Shown here one piece after another: positions 49,501 through 58,416 of a stretch of DNA of 64,000 nt. Location of the stretch: contig JAPFFF010000004.1 of NCBI GenBank assembly GCA_039105265.1, positions 5,084,001-5,148,000 of the forward strand, written 5' to 3'. The notes below the pieces were generated by a model. It saw only the letters and a program-made list of their open reading frames with translations. It was not told the origin of the DNA and did not search any database. Source of the stretch: Tritrichomonas musculus. Lineage: Eukaryota; Parabasalia; Tritrichomonadida; Tritrichomonadidae. A program made the translations under genes and the position numbers. Within the stretch, counting starts at the first letter, position 1; every line of letters starts with the position of its first letter.

Positions 49501-51392
49501 CTACTTGGACTGTTATTTGATGAAGCTCGCAATGCAGATGTTCTACTTGGACTGTTGTTTGATGAAGCTCGCAATGCAGATGTTCTACTTGGACTGTTGT
49601 TTGATGAAGCTCGCAATGCAGATGTTCTACTTGGACTGTTATTTGATGAAGCTCGCAATGCAGATGTTCTACTTGGACTGTTATTTGATGAAGCTCGCAA
49701 TGCAGATGTTCTACTTGGACTGTTGTTTGATGAAGCTATTAAAGCAGATGCACTGCTTGGACTGTTGTTTGATGAAGCTCGCAATGCAGATGTTCTACTT
49801 GGACTGTTGTTTGATGAAGCTATTAAAGCAGATGCACTGCTTGGACTGTTGTTTGATGAAGCTCGCAATGCAGATGTTCTACTTGGACTGTTATTTGATG
49901 AAGCTCGCAATGCAGATGTTCTACTTGGACTGTTGTTTGATGAAGCTCGCAATGCAGATGTTCTACTTGGACTGTTGTTTGATGAAGCTCGCAATGCAGA
50001 TGTTCTACTTGGACTGTTATTTGATGAAGCTCGCAATGCAGATGTTCTACTTGGACTGTTGTTTGATGAAGCTATTAAAGCAGATGCACTGCTTGGACTG
50101 TTGTTTGATGAAGCTCGCAATGCAGATGTTCTACTTGGACTGTTGTTTGATGAAGCTATTAAAGCAGATGCACTGCTTGGACTGTTATTTGATGAAGCTC
50201 GCAATGCAGATGTTCTACTTGGACTGTTGTTTGATGAAGCTATTAAAGCAGATGCACTGCTTGGACTGTTATTTGATGAAGCTATTAAAGCAGATGTTCT
50301 ACTTGGACTGTTATTTCTATGTATTATGGCTCTGTTTAGTTGTTCCGGGCTTATTGTCTGACTGTTTAATAAATTAAAAGTATTTGAAATTAAATTACTA
50401 TGATTTATTTGGTTAGAAAGAGAGTTAATTGTTGGATCTCCATAATACATAGATTGTACATCTCTATTGAATAATATTTCGGTTTTTGACCAATCATTGG
50501 CTTGAATTTGACCATTATATTGAGCGTAATATATAAACACCGATCGTTTTGTTAACCTATTATCGGCATTTTTAATATCTATTAGAGTTTGACTTGGACA
50601 ATTACGATAGCAAAATAAATTTGAAACTAGCTCATCATCAAATTGTACATATTTATCAAAAAACTTTATATATGTAATATAATGTCCTTTTGGATATTTT
50701 CCTAAGAAAATTGAGCATCCAACAAATTTGTAATTAATATTATTGACTTTAATATAAGAATTCATAATTATATCATTTTTAAAAAATTTTGTTCCGTATA
50801 TTCTTGGTAAATAAAGTAATAAATTTTTGGGTAATTGTAATATTTTATGCTTTTGTGTATAAATATTTATTAAATCTTGTATATTACTATTTGATATTTC
50901 TAATCTCAAAAAATAATTTGGATAATAGACTGAATCTTGCGGAAATGCTGACTCTTCATTAAGCTTTATAGAAAACAAATTTTGAAATTTTTCTGAGCAT
51001 GAGTATAAAAGATATTGACAAAATTCTGATATATCTTCTGAGTCATTTACTAAAAGACCATCGCTACTACACCATCCTTTCCATTTTGATAGGAAATTTT
51101 TGATTGAAATTGAAATATACTGTCTATTTGAAGTAATTTTGGATAAAATATCAGATAGCAAAATTTCGGTAGAATTTTGTAAATTTTCTGTACTTAAATA
51201 AGTTTTCACATCTTCGGAATGAAAAATTAATTGAAAAAACGATATTGCGAAGCATATATAACCTTTTCGACCTTCTTTTGATTTATTATATATTCCTCTA
51301 AAGGATTGAAACGGGATTGAATCGTATGGAGGTCCAAATTGAGATATCATTTGAGATAAAAGAATTGGATTAATTTTTTGTGAATTTTGCAT
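46596..51392 (-). CDS. Fusion of USP-like cysteine peptidase and DD35E transposase
   Basis: This 1598-residue protein has three parts. Residues about 25-300 resemble ubiquitin-specific proteases (peptidase C19): a Cys box GRKGYICFAISFFQ with Cys47, and a His box YPKGHYITYIKFFDKYVQFDDE with His237 and Asp252/253. Residues about 360-780 are about 30 copies of a 14-residue unit (SSNNSPSRTSALRA or SSNNSPSSASALIA). An acidic middle follows. The C-terminus has a helix-turn-helix region (GGFRKENVKVTDE, LDHRTIQRYMNNL) and a Tc1/IS630 DDE core. Its residues are D1386 (GFIDEAS), D1471 (FIEDNCPIH) and E1507 (YSPSLNGVVEGL), with 35 residues between the last two. The ATG at 51392 is the first one in frame. 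All catalytic positions of both enzymes are present and the frame is intact. The protease might act on host ubiquitin marks (inference). Confidence 0.88.
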   Translation of the reverse strand: MQNSQKINPILLSQMISQFGPPYDSIPFQSFRGIYNKSKEGRKGYICFAISFFQLIFHSEDVKTYLSTENLQNSTEILLSDILSKITSNRQYISISIKNFLSKWKGWCSSDGLLVNDSEDISEFCQYLLYSCSEKFQNLFSIKLNEESAFPQDSVYYPNYFLRLEISNSNIQDLINIYTQKHKILQLPKNLLLYLPRIYGTKFFKNDIIMNSYIKVNNINYKFVGCSIFLGKYPKGHYITYIKFFDKYVQFDDELVSNLFCYRNCPSQTLIDIKNADNRLTKRSVFIYYAQYNGQIQANDWSKTEILFNRDVQSMYYGDPTINSLSNQINHSNLISNTFNLLNSQTISPEQLNRAIIHRNNSPSRTSALIASSNNSPSSASALIASSNNSPSRTSALRASSNNSPSSASALIASSNNSPSRTSALRASSNNSPSSASALIASSNNSPSRTSALRASSNNSPSRTSALRASSNNSPSRTSALRASSNNSPSRTSALRASSNNSPSRTSALRASSNNSPSSASALIASSNNSPSRTSALRASSNNSPSSASALIASSNNSPSRTSALRASSNNSPSRTSALRASSNNSPSRTSALRASSNNSPSRTSALRASSNNSPSRTSALRASSNNSPSRTSALRASSNNSPSSASALIASSNNSPSRTSALRASSNNSPSRTSALRASSNNSPSSASALIASSNNSPSRTSALRASSNNSPSRTSALRASSNNSPSRTSALRASSNNSPSRTSALRASSNNSPSSASALIASSNNSPSSASALIASSNNRTIQTYPQQEEETEKSQEQNDTNPFADLIQVGNNAFISEQTVRLSLNSEESLDEVDIIVDDSNESFSDTGDLENHMQKGNNAESSNSINQYQIIEQQNHLLLHKDENVIDETVETNLYGKLVYNSMNIPADPKDRTEPSKFLKYRKIFKIIGKILRKLNFADQGQTNSEILLDKLHVEKANGQEIVAQGEKLYDIIKKNVNEDQISVEKIMNDFDPIFEWYKQRFHLDPYQKASSEYVIDETLPNSHEIFANNINAFDIDMFLNGYNYQDDLPDDVFSIEEEEEEEEEYIGLTTTDDEEESINEIDQDPGVSSVLNITNAHEFSNSSHTKAALQSILNDIYNWMNLLENDFAVSDYAEDDNHCIAECYFWKDRMPILNIEEIIQNIREKMTQKKQNLKGMNLKISQLRILVERDIYRAFVNDPNNKYNIENFARTYLKETNVIETTPSSVFCYKLHKGIPLDKNVMSQKNLQNKLYKFIKLPEEKKKQLLEYHPELASHGGFRKENVKVTDETIKCLVTLIIDFPNLSARAITSYINSPFGTNYENPLDHRTIQRYMNNLEFTFKQSSFSPPNRNSIGLRIFRVAWCKIIEKVISNDNVLIGFIDEASITTNEGPKKGRSFIGITPVVNCPLSKVKVSVLSLVLPGFGVLYQFYDGSVNNIQYSNFLKETVRFIRKHICNNKTEIIFIEDNCPIHSTSTVENTIQNLKIALIPIVPYSPSLNGVVEGLFSYVKNHFFRVIEQTDEDEIKNEIKDNWREIINKSFDLKEAHSLYKEWILRMKQCKNGQPIYSGHVEDDNSIQIDFNRLQYITVDRIKT
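49057..50320 (-). repeat. 42-bp in-frame tandem repeat inside the fusion gene
   Basis: About 30 units of 42 bp come in two DNA versions, one with GCTCGCAATGCAGATGTTCT and one with GCTATTAAAGCAGATGCACT (plus strand). Units encode SPSRTSALRASSNN or SPSSASALIASSNN. Open frames on the plus strand here are by-products. Confidence 0.95.
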
Positions 51393-51925
51393 CGAGTTTT
51401 TTACGAAAAAAAAAAAATACTTTAGAAAACCATTTTTATTCAAACTTTTTCTGAGATGGGATTTTCAAGTTAGGCACAATTGAATAAAAACTTTATATAG
51501 AAAGATATTTGTTTAAAAAAAGTATATATATTTTGCAATAAAAATTATTAAAAATTATTCTGTGCATGTTTTATTCTCATTAATATGATAAAGAAAAAGT
51601 TATGCAATAATCTCATTAAATAGATACTTATAAGTGTTTTCTGTCCACGTAAAAGTTGTATTGTATCCAAAATAATGGTTTTTAAAATATAATATAATAA
51701 TATAAAATAATTTTATTATCTATTTTGATATATTGATATTTAATTTTAGAGCTTTTTTTTGCATTCAAATTGCCTAACTTGGAAATCCCATTTTATCAAA
51801 AAGTGGATTTTTTTCGTCCAGCGGTATTTTTACAATCATTCAAATTTTGAAAGAAAAAGTTAAGTGAGTGCCTAACTTGGAAATCCCAGTGAAGTGAGTG
51901 CCTAACTTGAATGTCGCGCCCTGTA

Positions 51926-53151
51926 TAAAAATATATAAACTTATTTAGATATTAATATCTTATTTTTATCAAAATCATTTTTTAGCTGTTTTTTATTTAA
52001 AAAAGGTGATATGATGATATTGGAGAAAGGAAAGACTTCAACTGAGGAAGTTTTATAGGAAGATCTGTGATGAGGAAAAATCTGATGTAGAACCTAGATG
52101 AAAAAGATTTGTGCAGAGAAAGAACATAGGGAAGGAGGATTTATGAGTAGAAGGCTTCATCTGTAGATGATTCCATAGCGAGGATAACATCTGTGGTTAG
52201 AAAGAAAAATGCTTAATCTTTAAAGATATGATTCAAAAAACGAGATTTAATTTTTCTGGTGTTCGTTTCTGGTATGTTTCAATAGGCATGTGCAAAGGCG
52301 TAGCAATTCTATCAGCATCATCAAAAGCTCTAATAAATGCACGATATATATCTCTAACAAGTGTCCGATTTTTGCCTAAAAACCAATCAAATTGTTCCTT
52401 GTGTTCCCAATTCAGTAGGTTTATTTTCTTCTTTGAGCTTTTGTTTTGGCAATTCAGTAGACTTATTTTCTTCTTTTTTCTTTATTTTAAATCTTCTACG
52501 CTTTTTATCTTTATCCGATAATATTTATTGTATATTAAATGAAAAATAATTTAAATAATTATTATGTTATTTGTTTTATATTTTATTTCATATTCAATTA
52601 TAAATGAAAATATTTCTAATATATTTTCAAAGATATAAATGAATATTTCTTATATGAAAAAAATCGTTTTTTCACAGTTATCCCACAAATTTTCAATTTA
52701 AATACGTTAATTATGCAAAAAACGTTTTATTAAAAATATGTATTTATCTAAGTTATTTTAACTTATTATCTTTTTTTTCTATTATTAATTATTAATATTA
52801 TTTTGTATATATTATAAAAATTGATATAATTATTTTTTATTTCTTAAACTTTCGGAAATTTGATTTTTTAAAAAAAAAAAAATTAGTTTTATCATCACCA
52901 ATTTTGAGGAAATTAAAAAAACAATTTATATTATAAATTTTTTTTCCAAATAATTAATTATTATCAATTAGGTGTTTGCTATATTTTTACCAATTTTTGA
53001 ATCTTAGATCCCTGTAGATCATATAGATGTGAAGTGAAAAAAGTTTTATGCACCATTCTATACATATATATAGGTGCATTTCATATGTACACATGTAAAA
53101 AAAAAACAGCTGTAATATTTATTAATCTAAAGTTTTATTAAAAATTTATCA
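51926..53151. other. Non-coding DNA after the transposon, with weak purine-rich repeats
   Basis: The first part (52030-52220) is a degenerate GATGAGGAAAAATCTGATG-like purine-rich tract. A coding remnant follows (52228-52540), then very AT-rich DNA up to the DOCK gene. No intact gene is seen. Confidence 0.5.
52228..52540 (-). pseudogene. Coding remnant with a short match to the fusion protein
   Basis: The minus strand reads NWEHKEQFDWFLGKNRTLV, then RDIYRAFIRAFDDADRIA and TYQKRTPEKLNLVF before a stop. RDIYRAF is identical to a segment of the protease-transposase fusion (LVERDIYRAFVNDP). A Lys/Glu-rich stretch precedes it in another frame. It may be a fragment of a related element or a shared motif of host origin. 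Confidence 0.35.
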
Positions 53152-56100
53152 TTAGTAATTAATTTCTTTTTCGAATTTGAATTTCTGCCACACTGAGTTT
53201 GTTGTGCTCATGTACAATTCGTCTTTCTTCACCATTTCAGCGCTGAAGCTCTTCAAGAACTCGTTAGCTACCTCTAGAGTCTTATCGACGTCGCTGATGT
53301 ATTTTTCCATTGAAGTGAGTTCCTTCTTTCCTCTCAAGAATATCATGAGAGCTCTCTTCAAGCTTGGCTGAATTATTTCTCTTACTATTCTCTTTGCGTC
53401 CTCCAAGTACTTGACCTTCAAAACAGTGAGCAAACCAAGAATAGATGAGTCATTGTCATCGATTTCGCCGGATTCATTTTTCTTCTCTTTCATTCCCAAG
53501 AAAGATTGAAGAATGTGAAGCTTGTCCACGAACTCGTAATTGTAAGACTCATCAGGCGAAATGTTCCAAGTTTCGGCATTTTCATATTCGAAGTAACTTT
53601 CGAGGTTTTCAGAAATAACGTCAAGTGCAGCGGCGCTTGAAAGAGCAACGTCATTTACAATTTCAGCCTTTGTTTTTTCCACGATGTTGAATTCGGTTAC
53701 ATCGATTGTCATCTTGTAATGAGGAGCAGGATCTTTTGTTTCGAGTGAAACTAGTTGCACTTTGTCGTTATCGCTGTCTTCTGAGATCAATTTCCGTGTG
53801 ATTCTTGTCTGGAATTTGTTCCAACAGTGAGGATCTTCATAGTCAACTGGAATGTTGTCTGTTGGTTCAAGGCGGACAATGCAGACTTTGTTGGGATCAT
53901 CTCTGAAGCATCTATCTGGATCATGATGATTGCAAATCTTCAACTTTTTATTACCGAATCTTTCTTTAGAATAGATCAGCTTGATGAATCTTTTATCAAG
54001 ATCATCAAAGTTAGCATCGTCGTTGTTGTTGTTGTTAACATTGTCATTGTCATCATCTTTTGATCCTTCTTCTTCCTCTTCTTCTTCTTCTTCGCCATCG
54101 CTGTGTTGGTGTTCTTTGGTCTCTGGTGGTGATGACTGTTGTCCGTTGGTTGACTTGATTTCAGCTCGTTCTTTAAGATCTCCCAATTTAACGCAATAAA
54201 CTTGTCTATTGATTTCGTTTCCATCGTCGCCTTTCATCTCAACAAGATAGAATTGAAGATTAACGTCGTGTGAAAGTGTGCATGATTCAAAAGTGACCTG
54301 ATAGAGAGCTTTTTGAAGAAGATCGCTAGCTTTACTCATTCCATCGAAGTTTCTGCCAATGTAGAAAATCCTCATAAGTAAAGAAAGAAGAGGACGAAGA
54401 GAATAATAAAGTTCTGCTTTCATTCCAAGTTCGAAAGCCTTATTAATTTCATCTTGTAAAGTGTCGAAGTTGAATTCTTCAATTAGTCCCCAAGTACCTG
54501 CGGTGAATTCTTCGAATTTCATGTCAGTTTCTTCAGCAACTTCAGGCAAAAATGCAAAGTCAAGATAAGGTTGAGTGTGAGTATAGGCAGTCTTTGGATA
54601 AGCATTTTCGATAGGTTGAACAATCATTAAATGGAAAGGAGGATCAGGTAGCAATTCATCATTTTCAGACTGATTTAATATTATATTCATTCCAGCTTTC
54701 TTTAATTCGACCTTTCTCTTGAAATCGTAAATAGTAGCCATTAAAGCAACAATGTGCATTTGTGTAATGAAAGCTGACACGTAATTTCCATTCTGAACAT
54801 TAATATTAAGAACTTGTTGAAGCCATTTCATTCTCATTGAAGGCATCAATCTATATTGATCAGCAATTTTCATTGTTTGACGACATTGAACTTCAGGTGG
54901 ATATTTCGAATTCTTTTGTTCTTCAACAACGTCAACAATGACACTTGCAGTTTTCATACTTTCAGTAACTAATTTAGTAAATTGGCCATCTTTATAAGTC
55001 GGTGCCAAATCAGAAAGTAATTCAATTAAATCTTTATAAATTACCAATTCTTCTGGCTTTAATTGAAGAAGAATTGCTGTTAATGAGTCGAGAATGTCAA
55101 TGGATGAATAAACAATATCTTCATTACGAACATAATCAGCATAAATTTGGCAATTTAATAAACTTGCACATAAGCATCGTAATGAATGATATTTTGCATT
55201 GATATTATCAAGAAGAAGAAGAATCAACCTTCTGTCACACTTTTGATTAGTTATCAACTGAGAAATGAAATTATAAAAGTGTGGATAATTAACGGACGTT
55301 TGATATTCGTTCTTGAACAATAACAAATCCATCAAATCAACAACTTGTTCCATTGGCTTTTCAAGTTCTTCAACAATTGTCAACAAAATATTCAAGATTC
55401 TTTGTGTGATTTGCTTAATATAAGGATATTTGCCTGATGTCTCTTTCTTAATGGCAACATTAGTAATAGACTTAAGGAAAGTGATAAAGTTAGTCTTGTT
55501 GATTGTCAGCATGTTATGATAGAATTGATACAAATACTTTGTATTACAGTTATTCAAGACTAGCAAAATGAAAGGCGTGATTGAATCTTGAAGATTTTTA
55601 TAAATACTAAGTTGGTCATAATAAGAAGAGATGTTCGAGATAAATGGAAGAAGGAAATAGCAAATATGACCTAAAACTCTATTGTCATAGATAGTTTCCA
55701 TTTGGCTAGTTACAATTGACAAACTTCCGCAAAACAATGAAAGAATTTCTTGTGTTTCTATCTCACCAATCTTGTGCTGGAAGATTGTATTAGTCATTAG
55801 AAAGATCTGGCTGAAAACTTTATTAAATGGTGAGAAAGGATTAGTAAGTTGTAACTCTTTTGTTAATGAAGCAGCAGCAATAATAAGGTTTGGCTTATAA
55901 AACATTCCTTGCATTAGATATAATTCTATCTTTAAAGCAATAGTTTTTGTCTTGTTTGTTGCATCAACATATGAAGAAAGATCATAGAAATTCCCATGAA
56001 TGATATCGCATAATTCTCTATTAGTAAAGAACGTTTGAACAATGTAAAGAACTTGTGTGAATTTCTTAGCAATTGATAAAATGATAACTTGAGGAACTTC

Positions 56101-58416
56101 TATCCAATCCAATTCTATCAAAAAGCTACTAAATTCTTTGAAGAAGGAGACAATTGGCTGTGAACTTGGTGTGTAATTATCGCTCAATTCTTGCTTGTTT
56201 TGCTTAATGTAACGTGCAATGGATGCGCAAACAATATCAAGAACGATTTCAATATTGTTTTTAATAAGAATTAATTGTTCTTTGGTTTCTTTTAAGTCAT
56301 TATATATCTCGGTTTGCATTAATAAAGTGTTCTTCTTTTCTTTCTTGGTTTCTTTCTTTGTATCTTTCTTTGAATCACCGAAATTGCTTGAACTTGGCTT
56401 CAGCTTCAATGTACTTAAGTCAAAGGTGTCACTATTACTGCCATGAATAACGGCTTTTGCATCATCGCATTTGTCGCGAATGGAAGCCATTCGACGGACG
56501 CTGTTTTGGATGTAATTACGAAGAATTTGGCAGAAAAAGTCGGGTTGGCATGTTGATGCATCAAAGTTGTTATAAATCCAATAAGAAAGCACTTCATGGT
56601 ACCTTATATTGTCTATATTTCCGTTGAAAACAAGATTTACTGAAGATGTTGGTGTTAAAGACAAATTTTTGTCTTTCTTATCTTTGCCTTTTTTGGAGTC
56701 TTTCCTGTCTTTCTTGGATAGCAAATTTGTGGACGATTGAAGAGCTGAAGAAGAGGAACTTCGAAGCATTTCAAGAAGTGTGAATAATTTGTCAAGCATC
56801 TTCTCAGAATGAAGAGAGAGTAACTTGGCTATAATGGGAATAATAGCACTACTTAAATGGATTTGACAATCTGCTGGAAAATCAGGAATGGTGCTTTCTG
56901 TAGCTTTGAAAAGTTGCTTGCAAAATGGTGTCGGAAAGAAGGCCGGGTGTAATGACATCGTAAATTGAAGATAAGTTTTGTTCTGCTTCTTTTGTTGGCT
57001 TAAATATTTCTTAGGGAACTTTTTCATCTCAAAAAGTGGAATCCTTTGAGTGGCTTGTAGATCGTTATCTTCATTTTGAAGCTGAATGACACCTACTTTG
57101 TAGATGTATTCTTTGGTCTTGCCTTTCTTGTTGGTCTCTTTCGCCATTACGAAGAGGACAAGGAGAGTCTTATCTGTTAATTCAGCTCCAACATAAACAC
57201 GAATGCAATCTGGAAGCGAAAATTCATTGGAGGCAGTGACTGAACTAGAGTAAAATGTTTCTTTGTTCTGGGAGTTTTCACCTGGAAAATAAAATAATCT
57301 TCTTGCTGTTTTTTCAAGATTGATCATGTTGAGTTCGCCTTCTTCATTCACTAAAATTGCTTTTACATAGAGTTCTGAATTGGGGGGAGGCTTGTTGAGA
57401 ACGAAATGGAGATTAAATATTGAGCAAACAGGGGTTGGACAATCGGCAAGTGGGTATAATGGAAGTGCAGAGAAATCTAAATCAGGCCTGCCTTTCCATG
57501 AATATGTAAACTTCATGCTATGGATTGTTTTCGAATCGGTAATTTGTTTTACTTCCATACTTGATTTGATTTGAATTGGGGTTGCTTCTTGGGTTTCGTC
57601 TATTTCAAATGTAAACATTGATTGAATATCTTTATTGTTAGAAATAGGATACCAATCTTGCGAAAATTCGATATTAGACACTAAATTTTTATCTTGATCG
57701 AAAAGAGTAGTGCGATTGCAGGCAAATAATTTAGGTACTGGTGAATTTTCTGATTTTTTCATAATAAAGCAGACAATTGTTAAATTGAGATTAATATTTC
57801 TAATAGGATAATATACCAAATCCTGATCGGTCTGTATGAATTTGACTCCTTTGTTGCTAAATGAGAAATAAATTGGTTCGCTTAATGGAGAATATTCGTC
57901 AAAATCATAGATTTGGATAAAACCTGACATTTGATCAGTTGGAAGCAAGTTACTGATTTCAAAAGAATTTAATTTAATTGTTATTAAGCATTTAATATCT
58001 GTAGCATGGCTTGGTAAGCTGATATTGAATGGATTGATTGTAGATGGCTTTGTTACTTCACTGAATTTCCTGACTCCTTCGATTTTTGGTGTATGCTGTA
58101 TATCTAGAAATTCTCTGACTTTTGATTCATCGATCTTCTGAGAAGAATTATTTTCTGGAGTATCAGTTGGATCAGATTCAAGAGGAGCGTCTATTGGTTC
58201 ATAAAATTTGGGTAATTTTGAAAGCTCGTACTTTTTAGTGTTGATGCTAAGAATAGGTTTTGCCCATCCACCGTTTATATTAAAATGAAATTGTTCTGTT
58301 TGATTGCGATAAAGTGTGTGCGAAGCATTTTCATCATTTTGGACAACTTTAATTATAGGAGATTGGCATAAACTATTGTATAATCTGTCTGCATCTTTGC
58401 GAGCTCTATCCGACAT
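53152..58416 (-). CDS. DOCK-family Rho/Rac guanine nucleotide exchange factor
   Basis: This 1754-residue protein has the layout of DOCK proteins. A C2-like DHR-1 domain lies at about 325-485 (NSELYVKAILVNEEGE, LPDCIRVYVGAELTDKTLLVLFVMA). A long helical armadillo-like middle follows. The C-terminal DHR-2 exchange domain runs from about 1195 (MKWLQQVLNINVQNGNYVSAFITQMHIVALMATIY, split here as two motifs) to the end. It includes RFIKLIYSKERFGNKKL (lobe B) near 1475, after an acidic/Asn insert. DHR-2 loads GTP on Rac/Cdc42-type GTPases to drive actin remodelling at membranes. The ATG at 58416 (MSDRARKDADRLYN) has TTCAAAATG in initiator position. The catalytic nucleotide-sensor Val was not pinpointed. 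It is the first of three same-strand genes, with normal intergenic gaps. Confidence 0.88.
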   Translation of the reverse strand: MSDRARKDADRLYNSLCQSPIIKVVQNDENASHTLYRNQTEQFHFNINGGWAKPILSINTKKYELSKLPKFYEPIDAPLESDPTDTPENNSSQKIDESKVREFLDIQHTPKIEGVRKFSEVTKPSTINPFNISLPSHATDIKCLITIKLNSFEISNLLPTDQMSGFIQIYDFDEYSPLSEPIYFSFSNKGVKFIQTDQDLVYYPIRNINLNLTIVCFIMKKSENSPVPKLFACNRTTLFDQDKNLVSNIEFSQDWYPISNNKDIQSMFTFEIDETQEATPIQIKSSMEVKQITDSKTIHSMKFTYSWKGRPDLDFSALPLYPLADCPTPVCSIFNLHFVLNKPPPNSELYVKAILVNEEGELNMINLEKTARRLFYFPGENSQNKETFYSSSVTASNEFSLPDCIRVYVGAELTDKTLLVLFVMAKETNKKGKTKEYIYKVGVIQLQNEDNDLQATQRIPLFEMKKFPKKYLSQQKKQNKTYLQFTMSLHPAFFPTPFCKQLFKATESTIPDFPADCQIHLSSAIIPIIAKLLSLHSEKMLDKLFTLLEMLRSSSSSALQSSTNLLSKKDRKDSKKGKDKKDKNLSLTPTSSVNLVFNGNIDNIRYHEVLSYWIYNNFDASTCQPDFFCQILRNYIQNSVRRMASIRDKCDDAKAVIHGSNSDTFDLSTLKLKPSSSNFGDSKKDTKKETKKEKKNTLLMQTEIYNDLKETKEQLILIKNNIEIVLDIVCASIARYIKQNKQELSDNYTPSSQPIVSFFKEFSSFLIELDWIEVPQVIILSIAKKFTQVLYIVQTFFTNRELCDIIHGNFYDLSSYVDATNKTKTIALKIELYLMQGMFYKPNLIIAAASLTKELQLTNPFSPFNKVFSQIFLMTNTIFQHKIGEIETQEILSLFCGSLSIVTSQMETIYDNRVLGHICYFLLPFISNISSYYDQLSIYKNLQDSITPFILLVLNNCNTKYLYQFYHNMLTINKTNFITFLKSITNVAIKKETSGKYPYIKQITQRILNILLTIVEELEKPMEQVVDLMDLLLFKNEYQTSVNYPHFYNFISQLITNQKCDRRLILLLLDNINAKYHSLRCLCASLLNCQIYADYVRNEDIVYSSIDILDSLTAILLQLKPEELVIYKDLIELLSDLAPTYKDGQFTKLVTESMKTASVIVDVVEEQKNSKYPPEVQCRQTMKIADQYRLMPSMRMKWLQQVLNINVQNGNYVSAFITQMHIVALMATIYDFKRKVELKKAGMNIILNQSENDELLPDPPFHLMIVQPIENAYPKTAYTHTQPYLDFAFLPEVAEETDMKFEEFTAGTWGLIEEFNFDTLQDEINKAFELGMKAELYYSLRPLLSLLMRIFYIGRNFDGMSKASDLLQKALYQVTFESCTLSHDVNLQFYLVEMKGDDGNEINRQVYCVKLGDLKERAEIKSTNGQQSSPPETKEHQHSDGEEEEEEEEEGSKDDDNDNVNNNNNDDANFDDLDKRFIKLIYSKERFGNKKLKICNHHDPDRCFRDDPNKVCIVRLEPTDNIPVDYEDPHCWNKFQTRITRKLISEDSDNDKVQLVSLETKDPAPHYKMTIDVTEFNIVEKTKAEIVNDVALSSAAALDVISENLESYFEYENAETWNISPDESYNYEFVDKLHILQSFLGMKEKKNESGEIDDNDSSILGLLTVLKVKYLEDAKRIVREIIQPSLKRALMIFLRGKKELTSMEKYISDVDKTLEVANEFLKSFSAEMVKKDELYMSTTNSVWQKFKFEKEINY

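Larger units (their letters stand above)
45488..51923 (-). mobile_element. 6.4-kb Tc1/mariner-IS630-type element encoding a protease-transposase fusion
   Basis: Perfect 35-bp terminal inverted repeats (45488-45522 and 51889-51923) begin CAGGGCGCGACATTCAAGTT. TA flanks both ends (45486-45487, 51924-51925). Six 20-bp subterminal copies of TGGGATTTCCAAGTTAGGCA (one with a mismatch) lie inside the ends: 45611, 45781, 45825 and 51457 in one orientation, 51771 and 51869 in the other. The repeats share the core CAAGTTAGGCA with the terminal repeats. One long gene fills 46596-51392. At 6.4 kb it is far larger than typical mariner elements (1.3-2.4 kb). Confidence 0.92.

Noticed and set aside
48977-50377. 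Plus-strand repeat-rich frames of more than 400 codons
   Set aside because: They are the antisense of the 42-bp repeats in the fusion gene, with no domain or sensible termini.
45488-51923. Polinton/Maverick identity for the 6.4-kb element
   Set aside because: Trichomonads carry Mavericks with peptidases, but there is no polymerase, integrase of the retroviral type, packaging ATPase or capsid here. The DD35E core, short ends and TA flanks are Tc1/IS630-type.
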